From: Amorphophallus konjac
Taxonomy: Eukaryota > Streptophyta > Magnoliopsida > Alismatales > Araceae
DNA: 64,000 bases
Reading direction: 5' to 3'
Assembly: GCA_022559845.1 (NCBI GenBank)
Contig: CM040128.1
Coordinates: 77,129,247-77,193,246 of the forward strand
How positions within the stretch are numbered: position 1 is the stretch's first letter; the number at the start of each line of letters is the position of its first letter. The notes beneath the pieces are model-generated. The model was not told where the DNA came from and ran no database searches. It saw only the letters and a program-made list of their open reading frames with translations. The translations under genes were made by a program, and so were the position numbers. Below are positions 1 to 9,789 of the stretch, piece after piece.

Positions 1-96
1 TAACTGAATCTAAAACCAAAGGAGTATGAGGCGCTTCTGAAGACAAACGGCCACAGGTCAGGTTGCGAAAGCCCGGGCGAAAAAAGGAAAAGAATG

Positions 97-510
97 AAAG
101 GCATTAAATGGCATCCCCCCCAGGCACCTTAAATGCCAGCCTGCCAAGGTTTAAACGGTAGCCTCAAGTCCCTTAAATGGCAACTCACTAGGGTTTAAAC
201 AGCAGTCCCCCAATTGCCTTAAACAACAGCCCGCCAAAGTTTAAATGATAGCCCCCAAATGCCTTAAACGGCAGCCTCAAGTCCCTTAAACGGTAGCTTA
301 CTAGGGTTTAAACGGCAGCGCGCCAGGCCTTAAACGGCAGCCCCTAGAGCTTCGAACGGCAACCTTTTGGGGTCTTTAACTGCAGCCCCCCTTGGTCATA
401 ACCGGCAGCCCTTAGGCCCATAACCGGTAGCCTCCCTTTGGGTCTCTTAACAGCAGCCTCTAGCACCCATGATAGGTAGCCCTCCTTGGGGCTTTTAACG
501 ACAGCTCCGG
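97..510. repeat. Degenerate short tandem array, ~23-bp unit
   Basis: About eighteen imperfect units of 21-25 bp follow one another, with a core like TTAAACGGCAGCCCC and a variable C/G-rich tail. A higher-order period is visible: GCCTCAAGTCCCTTAAA recurs at about 161 and 274, 113 bp apart, and the following CACTAGGGTTTAAAC segment recurs with it, so roughly five units were amplified together. The array lies in the presumed interior of the old Tat-B element. It codes for nothing I can recognise. Confidence 0.8.
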
Positions 511-704
511 CAGGTTCCTTCTTCCTGATGACTAATCAAGAGTTTTCTCCTCTTCAGAGAGATATAATTAACGCCATGGCATTCAGTCCCGACCCAATAC
601 CCACTATCGTCGGATCAGTCAGACGGTGTGCGCTAGTGACTCTAAGTCACCTCGGTCTTTGGAGTCTGAATAAACTGTCACCTTGTGACTGGTACGCCTA
701 TGCA

Positions 705-757
705 TTAAATAAATCAAAATAAAATAAATAAATAAAGATAAATAAATAAATAAAAAG
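705..757. repeat. AT-rich (AAAT)n-like simple repeat
   Basis: A run of AAAT/AATA words interrupted by single C or G bases. It separates the tandem-array side from the gag-like fragment that follows. The stretch 511-704 shows no recognisable feature. Confidence 0.7.
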
Positions 758-779
758 TGTTCCCATAATAACCCAGCCG

Positions 780-1098
780 CTAAAATCTCATGGGAGCATG
801 GGGACTGCTCCTCATCCTCCTTACTTGCAGAGCTCTGTTGCAGAGCTCAGAGTGCTCGTTCCTATTCGGCGAATTGCCGCTCAAAGTCTCGGAGCTGAAG
901 AGTGAGCTCCGGATGGGTGCGAGAGGGCACTGGGGGACTCTCAGCGCACTCTCGCTCTTCTCCCTATCGCCGTGTGGTGGGGATGACAATTTCCACCAGC
1001 GGGATGAGTGGCCGCGCATCACGCCTCCTCGTGTGTGGGTTGGAGGAGGCCTCCTTTTCTGCAGTTGGGGGCGGGGGGTGAGAAGGCTCACCTGCCAC
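780..1098 (-). pseudogene. Tat-B gag-like fragment, distal part
   Basis: Read on the minus strand, the frame entering from position 1098 continues in phase from the frame that ends at 28003 once Tat-A and one copy of its GCCAC duplication are removed. It enters a Pro/Thr/Arg-rich segment (residues such as GEPSHPPPPTAEKEASS) and runs to a stop near 964. This is the typical spacer composition of a Tat-type gag, not a folded domain. Beyond about 960 no long frame persists. The assignment rests mainly on phase continuity across the insertion. Confidence 0.5.
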
Positions 1099-2897
1099 TG
1101 TTGACACCCATTTTTTGCCTACGAGTTGAGTCATTATTCTTACCTCTATTTTTTGATGTCTCAAGTTATCCGTGACTAGTTGGGCCATTTTCAGGCATGC
1201 CTTTGGGCTTATTTTTTGGATACTTTCTCCCTGACTAAGTTTGCTCTTGAATTCGGGTTTAGTGGGCATTGATTTCATTTGGTCTTTGGGGTAAGTAGGC
1301 TTATTTATCCCATTTTATTGATTTCAACCGCCAGCATAAAGGCGGTCTAGCAATAGACTGTTTGATATGTCAGGCGGTCGCTTTAAGACCGTTTATATCA
1401 CTCAGATTTATCTCTGGATTTTTTTGGCCATTTTTTGATTTTCCACCGATAATCTTACAGGCGGTCTTTTAATGGGACGTTTATGCAGGTTAAACGGTGC
1501 ATCATTAGACCGTTTAGTGGCCAGAGTCCTAAACGGGTTGAATTTTAGATAATTATGTACTTATCTTGTTTTTATTGATTTATCACCGACAACTGGTGCA
1601 CGGTCTAGCAATGGGCCGTGTAATTTTGTGGGCGGTCTATCGACAGACCGTTTATATCCTGAGAGTCCTACGCTGCTTCCGTCGGTCTGTTCTTTGGGAT
1701 AAATAGCTTATTTATCTTATTTTCTATTTATCACCGACACCCATAAGCGGTCTAGCGTTGGACCGTGTATTGAGGTGGGCGGCCCATCGGGCGATCGCGT
1801 ATATGTCCGAGATACTTGGACTGGTTGGCCTTTCTCTCTCCATCCGTGGTCGAATGAGCTGCTTCGTCCTCGATTTTCTCTGTGGATTCTTAACCAAATG
1901 TGATGCCGTTTGATCCTGGATAAAATTGGTGATATTGTCTCTAGTTTATCCAAAGGAATTTCATCCTAATTATCACTGGAAACCCCTCAATTTCGAGTGA
2001 ACTTTCAGGGGTCTATAAATAGTACCCTTTGTCCAAGCTCGCAAAGGGGGGAGATCCAACGTTTGAGTCGAAGTGCTGTCGGATTCTTGAGCAGATCTCA
2101 GCCAGGGAGGTAGGCTCTCTACGTCCATTTGAGCCTTCGGTTCAGGGAGTAGTAGTTTCTTTAGTGTTTTGGTCTAGGTGTTTGGTCATTCGTTCATCAT
2201 TACATGCTCATTTTCCTTCACATTTTCTCCATGTTTTTCACTGGCATTCTCATTCTCTCACATTTCCTATTATTTTTCATGCCCCATAGGGGTTAAAAAC
2301 CAAACCCCCAGGTATTCCCCATTCCATTCATGCGTTTAGTTCGTCATTTGATTCATAGATACTACACTTCATAAAACTAATCTGGGTTGTGTTTTCTTGC
2401 CATTGGCTGTGTTTTACAGGTCAACAGAAGCTTTAGCACGAGGCCCATTCCCTCTGGCCGGCCGGAAGGGGTGGAGGAATAAGTTCCACGGTTCGAGATC
2501 TGGAGGTGCTACGTGGTCTATCTCCGTCCGTCTGAAAGGATAAGCAGTCTTCCTTAGGCCGTCCAGTTCCTTCTAGCGGCCTGTTACATACCGTTTTATA
2601 CGTCAGCCAGGTCTTCTTCCCGCGTTCCTCTTCAGCGCTGAGCGGCCTATATATCGTCCGGTCGTCTACACCCTTAAGCAGTCTCCAGAGGACCGTGTTC
2701 ACCCTATTCCAACGTTGCATCGTTGGTGAGTGCTTCATCCGTCTCCCTTTTTCCAAGGTATGAGGTGCCCTCTCCTTGCACTTAGTGTCTTGGTTGTGAT
2801 CACGATTTGTTTACACCCTTTACCCCTTTACCGTTATTTTTCATTCAATATCTTGGTGCGCAAAGAAGGACAAGGAGTGAAAGAAAAAAAAGAAAAA
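1099..2897 (+). repeat. Tat-A 5' LTR
   Basis: It begins TGTTGACACCC and ends ATCTACA, and aligns end to end with 26195-27997. It holds about a dozen imperfect palindromes (for example CGGTCTATCGACAGACCG near 1633) in two groups: 1343-1800, upstream of the TATA box, and 2510-2700, downstream of it. Confidence 0.93.
2013..2022 (+). promoter_or_regulatory. TATA box of Tat-A 5' LTR
   Basis: CTATAAATAG lies about 915 bp into the LTR, and the same box is at 27107-27116 in the 3' LTR. This places the U3/R boundary near 2045 and makes most of the second palindrome group part of the transcript. Confidence 0.7.
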
Positions 2898-2935
2898 AAT
2901 ATCTACACACCTTTTTAGGCGATCACGGTGGGACG
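2898..2935 (+). other. Candidate primer-binding site of Tat-A
   Basis: Directly after the LTR comes a segment containing GGCGATCACGGTGGGACGCC. The position fits a primer-binding site and the sequence resembles Tat/Ogre leader starts. I could not assign the tRNA with confidence; it is not the initiator-Met site used by NA-1, NA-2 and copia here. Confidence 0.4.
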
Positions 2936-4071
2936 CCTACTGCCCATCGTGCTTCTGATTTTGTTGATCTGCTCCTTTTCTGTGGTTGGCTTAGTTGTTA
3001 GCCCACTTTGGTTTGCCATTTCGATTATTGCTATTTTCTGTTCCCGGGGTTGTGCGCGGTCTTCTGAAAGGCCGTTTACATCATCACGCAGTTTGTCGAT
3101 AGACCGTCCAATACTGCCTCAGGTATGTTTCGGCCATTCATATTTCTGTGGATTTGCTATGCTTACACGGTCTTGTCAGGGCTGTCTCACAGGTTTCGTA
3201 GCCTTTTGCTAGACCGCCCAGTTCATTCAGGTATGCTGCAGTTACCATCGTTTCAGTTTATTTTTGTTTTGTGTTATTATTTTTACTGCTCCCTGTCATT
3301 TTGCGGTCCTATCCAGGGCCATGTTCACTCCCTGAGCGGTCTCCCTTCAGACCGCGTTTGTGCTACAGTGCGCCCGAGCTCCACAGTTGCGTGTTATTTT
3401 GTATCATTTCATACTTATTTTGGGTGCTATTCATCTCCCCTGGTTGTCATTTATCCTTGCACTATTGTTGTCATATTTCCCATATTGTTTGGTCATTGTA
3501 TGTTAGTTTTAGGCTAGATTTTGTATGCACTCCGGTGCACATAGGTTCATACTTTTTATCATACTAGTTGCATTCCTACAATGGTAGGGGATCCTCTCGT
3601 CTCCATATTCCTTGGAGCTGACTAAGTGACCTTGCCCGGGACCTCTGTAAGCCCCCGTCAGCCATGGATTCCCACACGGATGCCGGGAGGTTGTACCTTA
3701 CCACCCCCAATCCAGGTTGCATCTCTGAGAGAGAGTAAACTTAGAGTCAACCAAGTCCCTATTCCACCCTTATTGGGAACCCTATTGTTGAGAGAACGCT
3801 CATTTAACTCAATTCATTAAGGTTCTAAAAGGGGAACATATAAAAACTTTCACGCATCATTACAACTTGGTTGATAATTGGTTGCCTCTCATCTCCTCTT
3901 TGTTTGTGCATGTTTGTTAGCTATCTCCAGTTAGGTGCTTATTAGGTGTTGTTTCTCTTGTTTCAAGGTGTTCGTTGCATGTGGAGTTGCTTTGCACCCA
4001 CAGGATCTTCTCCTAGAGGCAATTCCTTATTCATCTCTTATCTCAATCCCGTGTTCGATTCCCCTTCCAAC
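2936..4071 (+). other. Tat-A leader with palindromic units
   Basis: Untranslated leader between LTR and gag. It carries six or so further CGGTC...GACCG units at 3057-3360 (for example near 3338). Short hydrophobic frames between 2928 and 3567 overlap in different registers, have no conserved motif and are not annotated as genes. The stretch 3570-4071 has no feature beyond a C-rich segment near 3600-3720. Confidence 0.6.
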
Positions 4072-6410
4072 ATGTCTTTCCATGATTTCTCTCATTCCCG
4101 CGAGGACTCTCTTCCTCAGGGACTTCTGGAGGACCCACCTAGGGTCACCACTGTGCAGGGGAGAGAGGGGTCCGCCCCTCCTCTTCCGACCATTGTTGTT
4201 GAGGGTAGTCAACCCTCCCATTCTGATTCTTCCACTCATAATTCGGCCAATCATGTTCTTCACATGATGGCCCAGCTGGATCCTACCCAGCTCCATATTC
4301 TTCGCCAAGCTTTACAGGGGCCGGATGCCCCATCCTCAGTTCCTCCCCAGGGCATGTCTGTTGTCGCCCCTTCTTCATCCTTGACTAGTGGGCTAGGTGC
4401 ATCGCTTGCTGCTCCCATCGATCTTACCCATGTCCAACCCAGGGTCCTCCGCTTCACCAATCCAGATGTGGGTCAAGCTTCTAGCTCGGCCAATCAGATG
4501 CTCGATAAGGGGAAGACCCTGCTTCTGTCATCTCATTATGCTAATCCTTATGGAACCATCCCTCCAGCGCCGCAGGCTCTTATAGGCCCGGCCGACCTCT
4601 TACGTTCTCAAGCTGGGGCCTCCCAACTGGCTCATGTGGATATGGGCCCATCCTTGGCCCATTATCCCTCTTATGGGCTTCCCCCTCCGTCTGTCCATCC
4701 GTCGGCCCCTTACACCGGGTCCTCCCTTCCAGTCTTACCTCCTCCATCCCGGGAACGGGAACTTCCTGACAAGTGGGCTGCCATGCAGCAGCAACTTGAC
4801 CTCTTTCACAAATGGGTCGACCCACAATCCCTTGGTGATATCCCCGTTCCCAATTTTCATGATATCTATTTTTCTCCCCGGTCGGAGCTCCCCACGTACC
4901 GCAAGTACGATGGGAATGGCAACCCCTTCATTCACATAAGGGAGTTATTATACAAGTCGGTGCAGTTCCAATACGATGATCACCTCATGGCGGATCTCTT
5001 CCGCCGCTCGTTGGACGGGGTAGCATTGGAGTGGTTCTACACTCTGCCACTGGAAGAGGCGGACAGTTTTAAAGTTGTTAAAGAGAAATTTATACAGAGA
5101 TTCCAAGACCGGGTGGACCCAGAGTATTCCTTTACTGATCTGGTGGCTGAGAAGATGAAAGCTGATGAAGAATTTGCTACCTACGCTGACAGATGGAGGC
5201 AGATGGCCTCCCGTGTGCCCGGGCAAATTCCGGAAGAAGAGAAAGTAAAGCTGCTGATTTCTAATGCCACTCCCACATTTCGGAATATCCTAACCATGAA
5301 TGATATTTCTAATATGCACCAGTTGTACAGTAGGGCCTGGTTCATCCAGACCCAATTTAAGGACTCCCCCATTCATTCTTTGTTCGAGGCCCAGAAATCG
5401 ACACCCGCCAGAAAATCCTAGGGCCCAGTCACCAAAGGAATCCAGACAAATGAGTAGCTACAGGTTGTCCACTTCCCCAACCAATCCGCTCCACCTCGCT
5501 TTCAGAAACCTTCCCGTAACCCCCAGTTCATCGCTCAGCCAACCACCCAAACATCATTTTCTGCTCCCCAGCAACCACAACCGCCACAACAACCTCAACA
5601 GCCGCCACAGTACCATAATGTCCCTCCACCAAATGGCTACGCACCTGCTCGACCGGGTCCCAGGAGAGCCCACTATTCTCCACTTCCTGAAACTCTTCCA
5701 GATATCTTTTCAGCTCTTATGCACACTGGTGATCTCCAACTTCCTCCGGAACGCCCGAACTGGAACCCCGCCGCCGACCCATCCAGATTTTGCATATTCC
5801 ATCGGCAGCCTGGGCACACGATTGAGAGGTGCTACCAGTTCCGTGACTTGGTCTACGATTTGCATGAAGGACAGCGGATCGATTGGGCAGAAATGCATAA
5901 GTTGATTACATAAATCAAAGAAAGAAGAAGACAGGCGCCGAGGCTGCAGTATCAGCCACAGCAACCTCAACCCCAGCAGCCGCAACAGTCTGCACAAGAG
6001 TTAGGGATTCATCAGAATCCAATGCCAAACCATCCGCCTGCTCCACAACTGCAGTTGCCGGCACTGGCTCAAGTAAACATGGTCCACCGCCCAACTCCCA
6101 ACGCCGGGTGGTCTTATGATGACGAGACTCTAGCTCACCTGTTGGCCCTCCACCACACCTACGACAACCCCCCTTCGCCTTCTATCTCCACTATCATTCG
6201 GCTCACCATCATAACCTCCACCACACCTGCCATCCCTTCTAGACCCCTCGTTGTACCTACTGCATCGCCCGCCGCTTCGCCGTTCCTAACTCTAGCGGAC
6301 GGCACATCCCCCATCATCACCCCCTCACCTAGCCCATCGCCCGTCATCCTTCCGCCAGGGCCTATCAGACCTACCCCTACCGTAACCACCACCACTTTTA
6401 CTCCCCCTAC
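4072..6410 (+). pseudogene. gag: Tat-A gag (broken)
   Basis: Structural polyprotein. One frame runs from the ATG at 4072 to the NA-1 insertion point at 6410, interrupted only by TAG at 5419, TAG at 5452 and TAA at 5911. An upstream in-frame ATG at 3946 exists, but its extension is unlike gag, so 4072 is preferred. Order: Pro/Ser-rich N-terminus, then a retrotransposon gag domain at 4890-5420 (LPTYRKYDGNGNPFIHI, later ALEWFYTLP, FIQRFQDR, FATYADRWRQMA). A Pro/Gln-rich linker follows, then a knuckle-like Cys/His cluster near 5790-5830 (C-x3-H-x4-H-x4-C), and a long Pro/Thr tail. The frame resumes in phase at 12072, so the insertion hit a continuous gag-pro frame. Confidence 0.85.
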
Positions 6411-6893
6411 TGATGTAAAACCGACCTAAGACCTATGATGATGTGATGAAGATGTTTTGATACACTTGATGTGAGACCAACTAGGATGCTATGATGATGA
6501 TACCAATTGATGTGAGACCGACCTTGGACCTAAGTATGCAAGCATTCGGGTTAGGCAGCGGACTCACACTAGCGACTCACTCGCTTGGCGCACGTTAGTG
6601 CCCGAAGGCGACTCGGTGATGATGGAGAGGGTCCGAGGCGGGACCTTGGTTCTCCAAGGGTCCGAGATGGGCCCAATAACCTATCAAACCAACATAATGA
6701 CTCAATACTTAGGAAAATGACTCAACAACCTAGGTACATGACTCAAATAAAGGGAAAATTACATGATATTGACTCAAAGAAAATGTGAAGATTACATGAC
6801 TAGACTCAAAAATACATGACTAACATAATGGCGCTTGCCGACGAACAATCCGAGTCCGGAAAAAATGTGGAGGGGCAAGGGATGCCCTCATCA
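6411..6893 (-). repeat. NA-1 3' LTR, internally deleted
   Basis: Only 483 bp. Its first ~245 bp match 9790-10036 and its last ~235 bp match 11835-12066, with about 1.8 kb missing at a junction near 6656. Both outer ends and the target duplication are intact, so the deletion occurred inside the LTR, not at its edge. Confidence 0.85.
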
Positions 6894-7113
6894 TACCCCC
6901 GGGGTGGGGAAAACTCGACCCCATCGAGTATGGGTCCACCAAGGAAGTAGTACATCGAACTGCGGCTCTGGGCAATCCACGATCTCCATACTCAACCCGC
7001 GACCATAGTCGGGGAACGGCGCTTCAGCTCGACAAAGTGGCTCGGTCATACCCTCATGCTGGCGATGGGATCTTGCTTGCCTAGTATTGCCGTCGTGTGC
7101 TCACGTCGGGCTC

Positions 7114-8766
7114 TCAAGCTATTTGTGGTGGCACTCCGAGGGTGTCTTTCACAAGGGTAGGTGTAAGCTCGAGGCACTCACTAGGATCCACCGCGGTGCC
7201 CTTAGAGGGTGCTAGATCCGCCACATGGGAAGTGGGGTGAATCCCAAAACCCATTTGAAAGTCCAACCCATAAGCTGGGTTACCAAAGCCACTCAGGTCT
7301 TGGCAAGGTCCAAGTCCTCGTGCCCTCAGATTGGAGGTGACCCTAAAGTAGAGCCACTCCAAAGCCATCATCACCAAGTTGTCAACTTGGAACTCAAAGT
7401 GGTGCTTAGGAGTTTGTGCTCGCTTCTTGTGAATCCCACCGCTTGTTGCTTGATACTTGCTTGAATGCATATGCCATGCACTATGATGCGATGTGAGTTG
7501 ACAATGTATGGTATGCAAAGGGGGTCCAGGACAACCACATATAGACCTATCATGCATTGATGTTATGAGGACGTTGAATGATTTGGGAGGACCGGGGCAT
7601 CCATAGGTATGTATGGTGGTGACAAATGCTGGGGGACCCGGACATCCATGTATGCTTTTTTCATGCTTATGACTCATGATGAAAGAGGGTGGACCATTAC
7701 ATCCAAATATGGTCCACTTATGCTTCCTACTTGACATGTGGGTGATGTGGATGAATATACCCGACGGACTAATCATGCCAAGCGGTGTGATGTGCCAAGA
7801 CATATGAATTCCTTTCCGAAAGATGACTTCCTCATGTGGGATGGTGGGGTGGCCTTTGAGCTTCCACTCAAAAGGGTCGAAGGGATCTAGGTAGGTGGAT
7901 ATGGGGTGGGGCACTTTCTTGATCTCTAGGCGGGTGTTGCCTAAGGTCATGATTCCTATGGTGTAACCTGGGTCATGGATGAGGTGGGCTTGGCCCAACA
8001 TGGTGGGTGGGGGTAGGAAAGGGTGGGTGGTGGGTGATGTGGGTGGGTCACGTGGGTACCCATACTCCCAAAGGAAGGGATCAAAGGGGTCATGGACTGG
8101 GTTACCTAGAAGAAGAGACTCTATGCCCACATGGTCTTCACACGGTGGGTCCTCCTCCCTCAAGGTATCAAGGTCGTTAGTGGGCCAGTCGATCAAGGTA
8201 CTTGGGATCTCAATGGAAGTGGAGTGGATCATGATGGGTTTTTCATCCATAGGGAGAATGAGAAGGAGGTCACTAGTGTAGCAACCAATGGTGAAGACCG
8301 AGGTGATAGAACCATCACATGGGTGGATTAGACTAAGGCTTTTTGGGTGGGCCTTTCCTAAGGTCAATAAGTAAGTCAACCCTAGTTGCCATTCTAAACC
8401 CTTGAGGAGATCATCCCAACCTTCTACCTCATAGTAGGATTGGATTGTGGTGTGATAGGAGTGGAGGGGGGCAATTTGGGATGGGTATCCCAACGGTGAG
8501 GGAGGTGGGGGTGAGCTAGGAAGGGTGGGTCCTTGTTTGAGCCATTGGAGTATGACTTCATTCATGGTGAATGTGTGTGGCTTTTGAGGATCCGGACTAG
8601 GAGAGGTGGGTGGAAGTGGAGGTTCTTGGATTTCCTCTAGGGTAGGTTTTTGTTCGGGACTAGCATCTATTTCCATGTGGATGGGTGTATGGGTTTCAAT
8701 TCCTAGTGTTAATGGGTTGGGTAGGTCTAATGCGGGAGAATTGATGATAGCTGGAGCATGGTGCAC
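7114..8766 (-). CDS. NA-1 conserved protein of unknown function (550 aa)
   Basis: The longest intact frame in the window. I do not recognise a named domain. The N-terminal third is Pro-rich. A block at about residues 70-170 (ILQWLKQG, HTTIQSYYEV, DDLLKGLEWQLGLTYLL, GSITSVFTIG) has a clear counterpart in NA-2 at 46.4-47.3 kb, although the two LTRs are unrelated in sequence. A DPFDPFEWK segment also has a match (DPFDPFSSG) in NA-2. The C-terminal half has four copies of a GC(P/N)GPP motif, at about 7515-7705, spaced 15-30 residues and flanked by His-rich sequence. No catalytic motif or membrane segment is evident. Start: the first ATG, though an upstream fusion to gag is likely. It may be a structural or accessory particle protein, but that is inference. 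Confidence 0.65.
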   Translation of the reverse strand: MHHAPAIINSPALDLPNPLTLGIETHTPIHMEIDASPEQKPTLEEIQEPPLPPTSPSPDPQKPHTFTMNEVILQWLKQGPTLPSSPPPPSPLGYPSQIAPLHSYHTTIQSYYEVEGWDDLLKGLEWQLGLTYLLTLGKAHPKSLSLIHPCDGSITSVFTIGCYTSDLLLILPMDEKPIMIHSTSIEIPSTLIDWPTNDLDTLREEDPPCEDHVGIESLLLGNPVHDPFDPFLWEYGYPRDPPTSPTTHPFLPPPTMLGQAHLIHDPGYTIGIMTLGNTRLEIKKVPHPISTYLDPFDPFEWKLKGHPTIPHEEVIFRKGIHMSWHITPLGMISPSGIFIHITHMSSRKHKWTIFGCNGPPSFIMSHKHEKSIHGCPGPPAFVTTIHTYGCPGPPKSFNVLITSMHDRSICGCPGPPLHTIHCQLTSHHSAWHMHSSKYQATSGGIHKKRAQTPKHHFEFQVDNLVMMALEWLYFRVTSNLRARGLGPCQDLSGFGNPAYGLDFQMGFGIHPTSHVADLAPSKGTAVDPSECLELTPTLVKDTLGVPPQIA

Positions 8767-9737
8767 TTGGGGTGGTGGGCAAGGCTGGACTTGGATTTGG
8801 ATAGGAAGGGGAAGTAGAGGAGGCCTAGGTTGGGGAAAGATTGGTGTAGGAAGCGGGAGGTCGGTTGGGTGAGGGGTTTTGGGTTGGGGGTGATGGCCAT
8901 TATGGGCCTAGGTGGAGGGGTGGTCATGGGGTCCACTTGGGTTTGAGTGGTGAAGGTTGGATGAGTGGTGGTCTTTATGGAGGGAATCGGGCCGGTTAAG
9001 GGTCTCTTGCCCTTGGGATCGTTTGGGGTGGAGGTGGGGGTTAAAGGGGCTTGACTAGTGTAGGTTAGGGGAGGGGGTTTTGGTTGGGGTGTGGGGGACC
9101 TTATGGGATTGGGTGAGGAGGTGGAGGCCTTAGATACTTGGGTTTTAGGGGTGAGATTTTGGACGGGTGGGGTTGGGGGAGTGGGAGTGGGAGTGCTCCT
9201 TGGGCTTTGGTAACCCGGGTAGGAAGGGGACATATATTTTTCCCTAAGTTGCTCTTTCATGTCCTTCCAAGTGGTGATGGGAGTTTCCCTTCTAAGTACC
9301 TTTAGCCCAACAATTTGCATCCAATAAGTTTCTGCCTATTTGGTAAGTTGCATTTTGGCAACCCATGCCTTTTCATCCTCGGACATAGGATACCAAGTGA
9401 AGTATTGGTCCATTGTAGCTTCCCAATCTAAATATTCTCTAGGAGAGGTTCCATCAAAGGTGGGAAGTGGGAAAGGGACCATCCTATCGTCCATCCTTGG
9501 GGCGGGCCTATTTTCTCCAAGTTGGTTGAGTCGGCCTGATATGTTATCAAGCCGCTCATTGGCATAGGTCAAGGCTTTCATGAAGTAGTTGACATAGCCA
9601 GGGAAGTTATGGGTGTTAGTGGTAGGCATCTCTTGGTGGCTTAGACTTATGGAGTGGGCCGATTGGTAAGGTCGATATGAGGTGGCCATACTAGGGGACA
9701 AGAGTGATGCACTTGAAGACTCTAAATGCATAGACAT
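8727..9737 (-). pseudogene. gag: NA-1 gag-like protein
   Basis: A single minus-strand frame from the ATG at 9737, broken by one TAG at 9336-9338. The N-terminal part has the gag signature: FDGTSPREYLDWEATMDQYF followed by a helix-rich stretch. After the stop comes TPITTWKDMKEQLREKYM, the usual end of a gypsy gag domain. The rest is a Pro/Thr/Ser-rich tail. It has no zinc knuckle. The end of this frame overlaps the start of the unknown frame (8766-7114) in another register, and the Pro-rich composition switches register near 8840-8870. The two were probably once one fused frame now split by an indel. Confidence 0.75.
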
Positions 9738-9776
9738 GCCCTAGGACCAACTTGATAGAGACAAGTTGTGAACTTT

Positions 9777-9789
9777 CTCTGATACCACT
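9777..9789 (-). other. NA-1 primer-binding site (initiator-Met tRNA type)
   Basis: The minus strand reads AGTGGTATCAGAG directly next to the LTR edge at 9790, the standard plant Met-tRNA primer site TGGTATCAGAG. Confidence 0.85.

Noticed and set aside
97..510. CRISPR-like array of short repeats
   Set aside because: Units are contiguous and degenerate without unique spacers, and the genome is clearly a plant nuclear one.
1343..1800. Palindromic units as MITEs or terminal inverted repeats of small DNA transposons
   Set aside because: Units are only 18-25 bp, lack duplications and share no internal sequence.
2928..3567. Overlapping hydrophobic plus-strand frames in the Tat-A leader, possible membrane protein
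   Set aside because: Three registers are equally open, the composition follows the T-rich DNA, and palindromic units run through them; no conserved motif.
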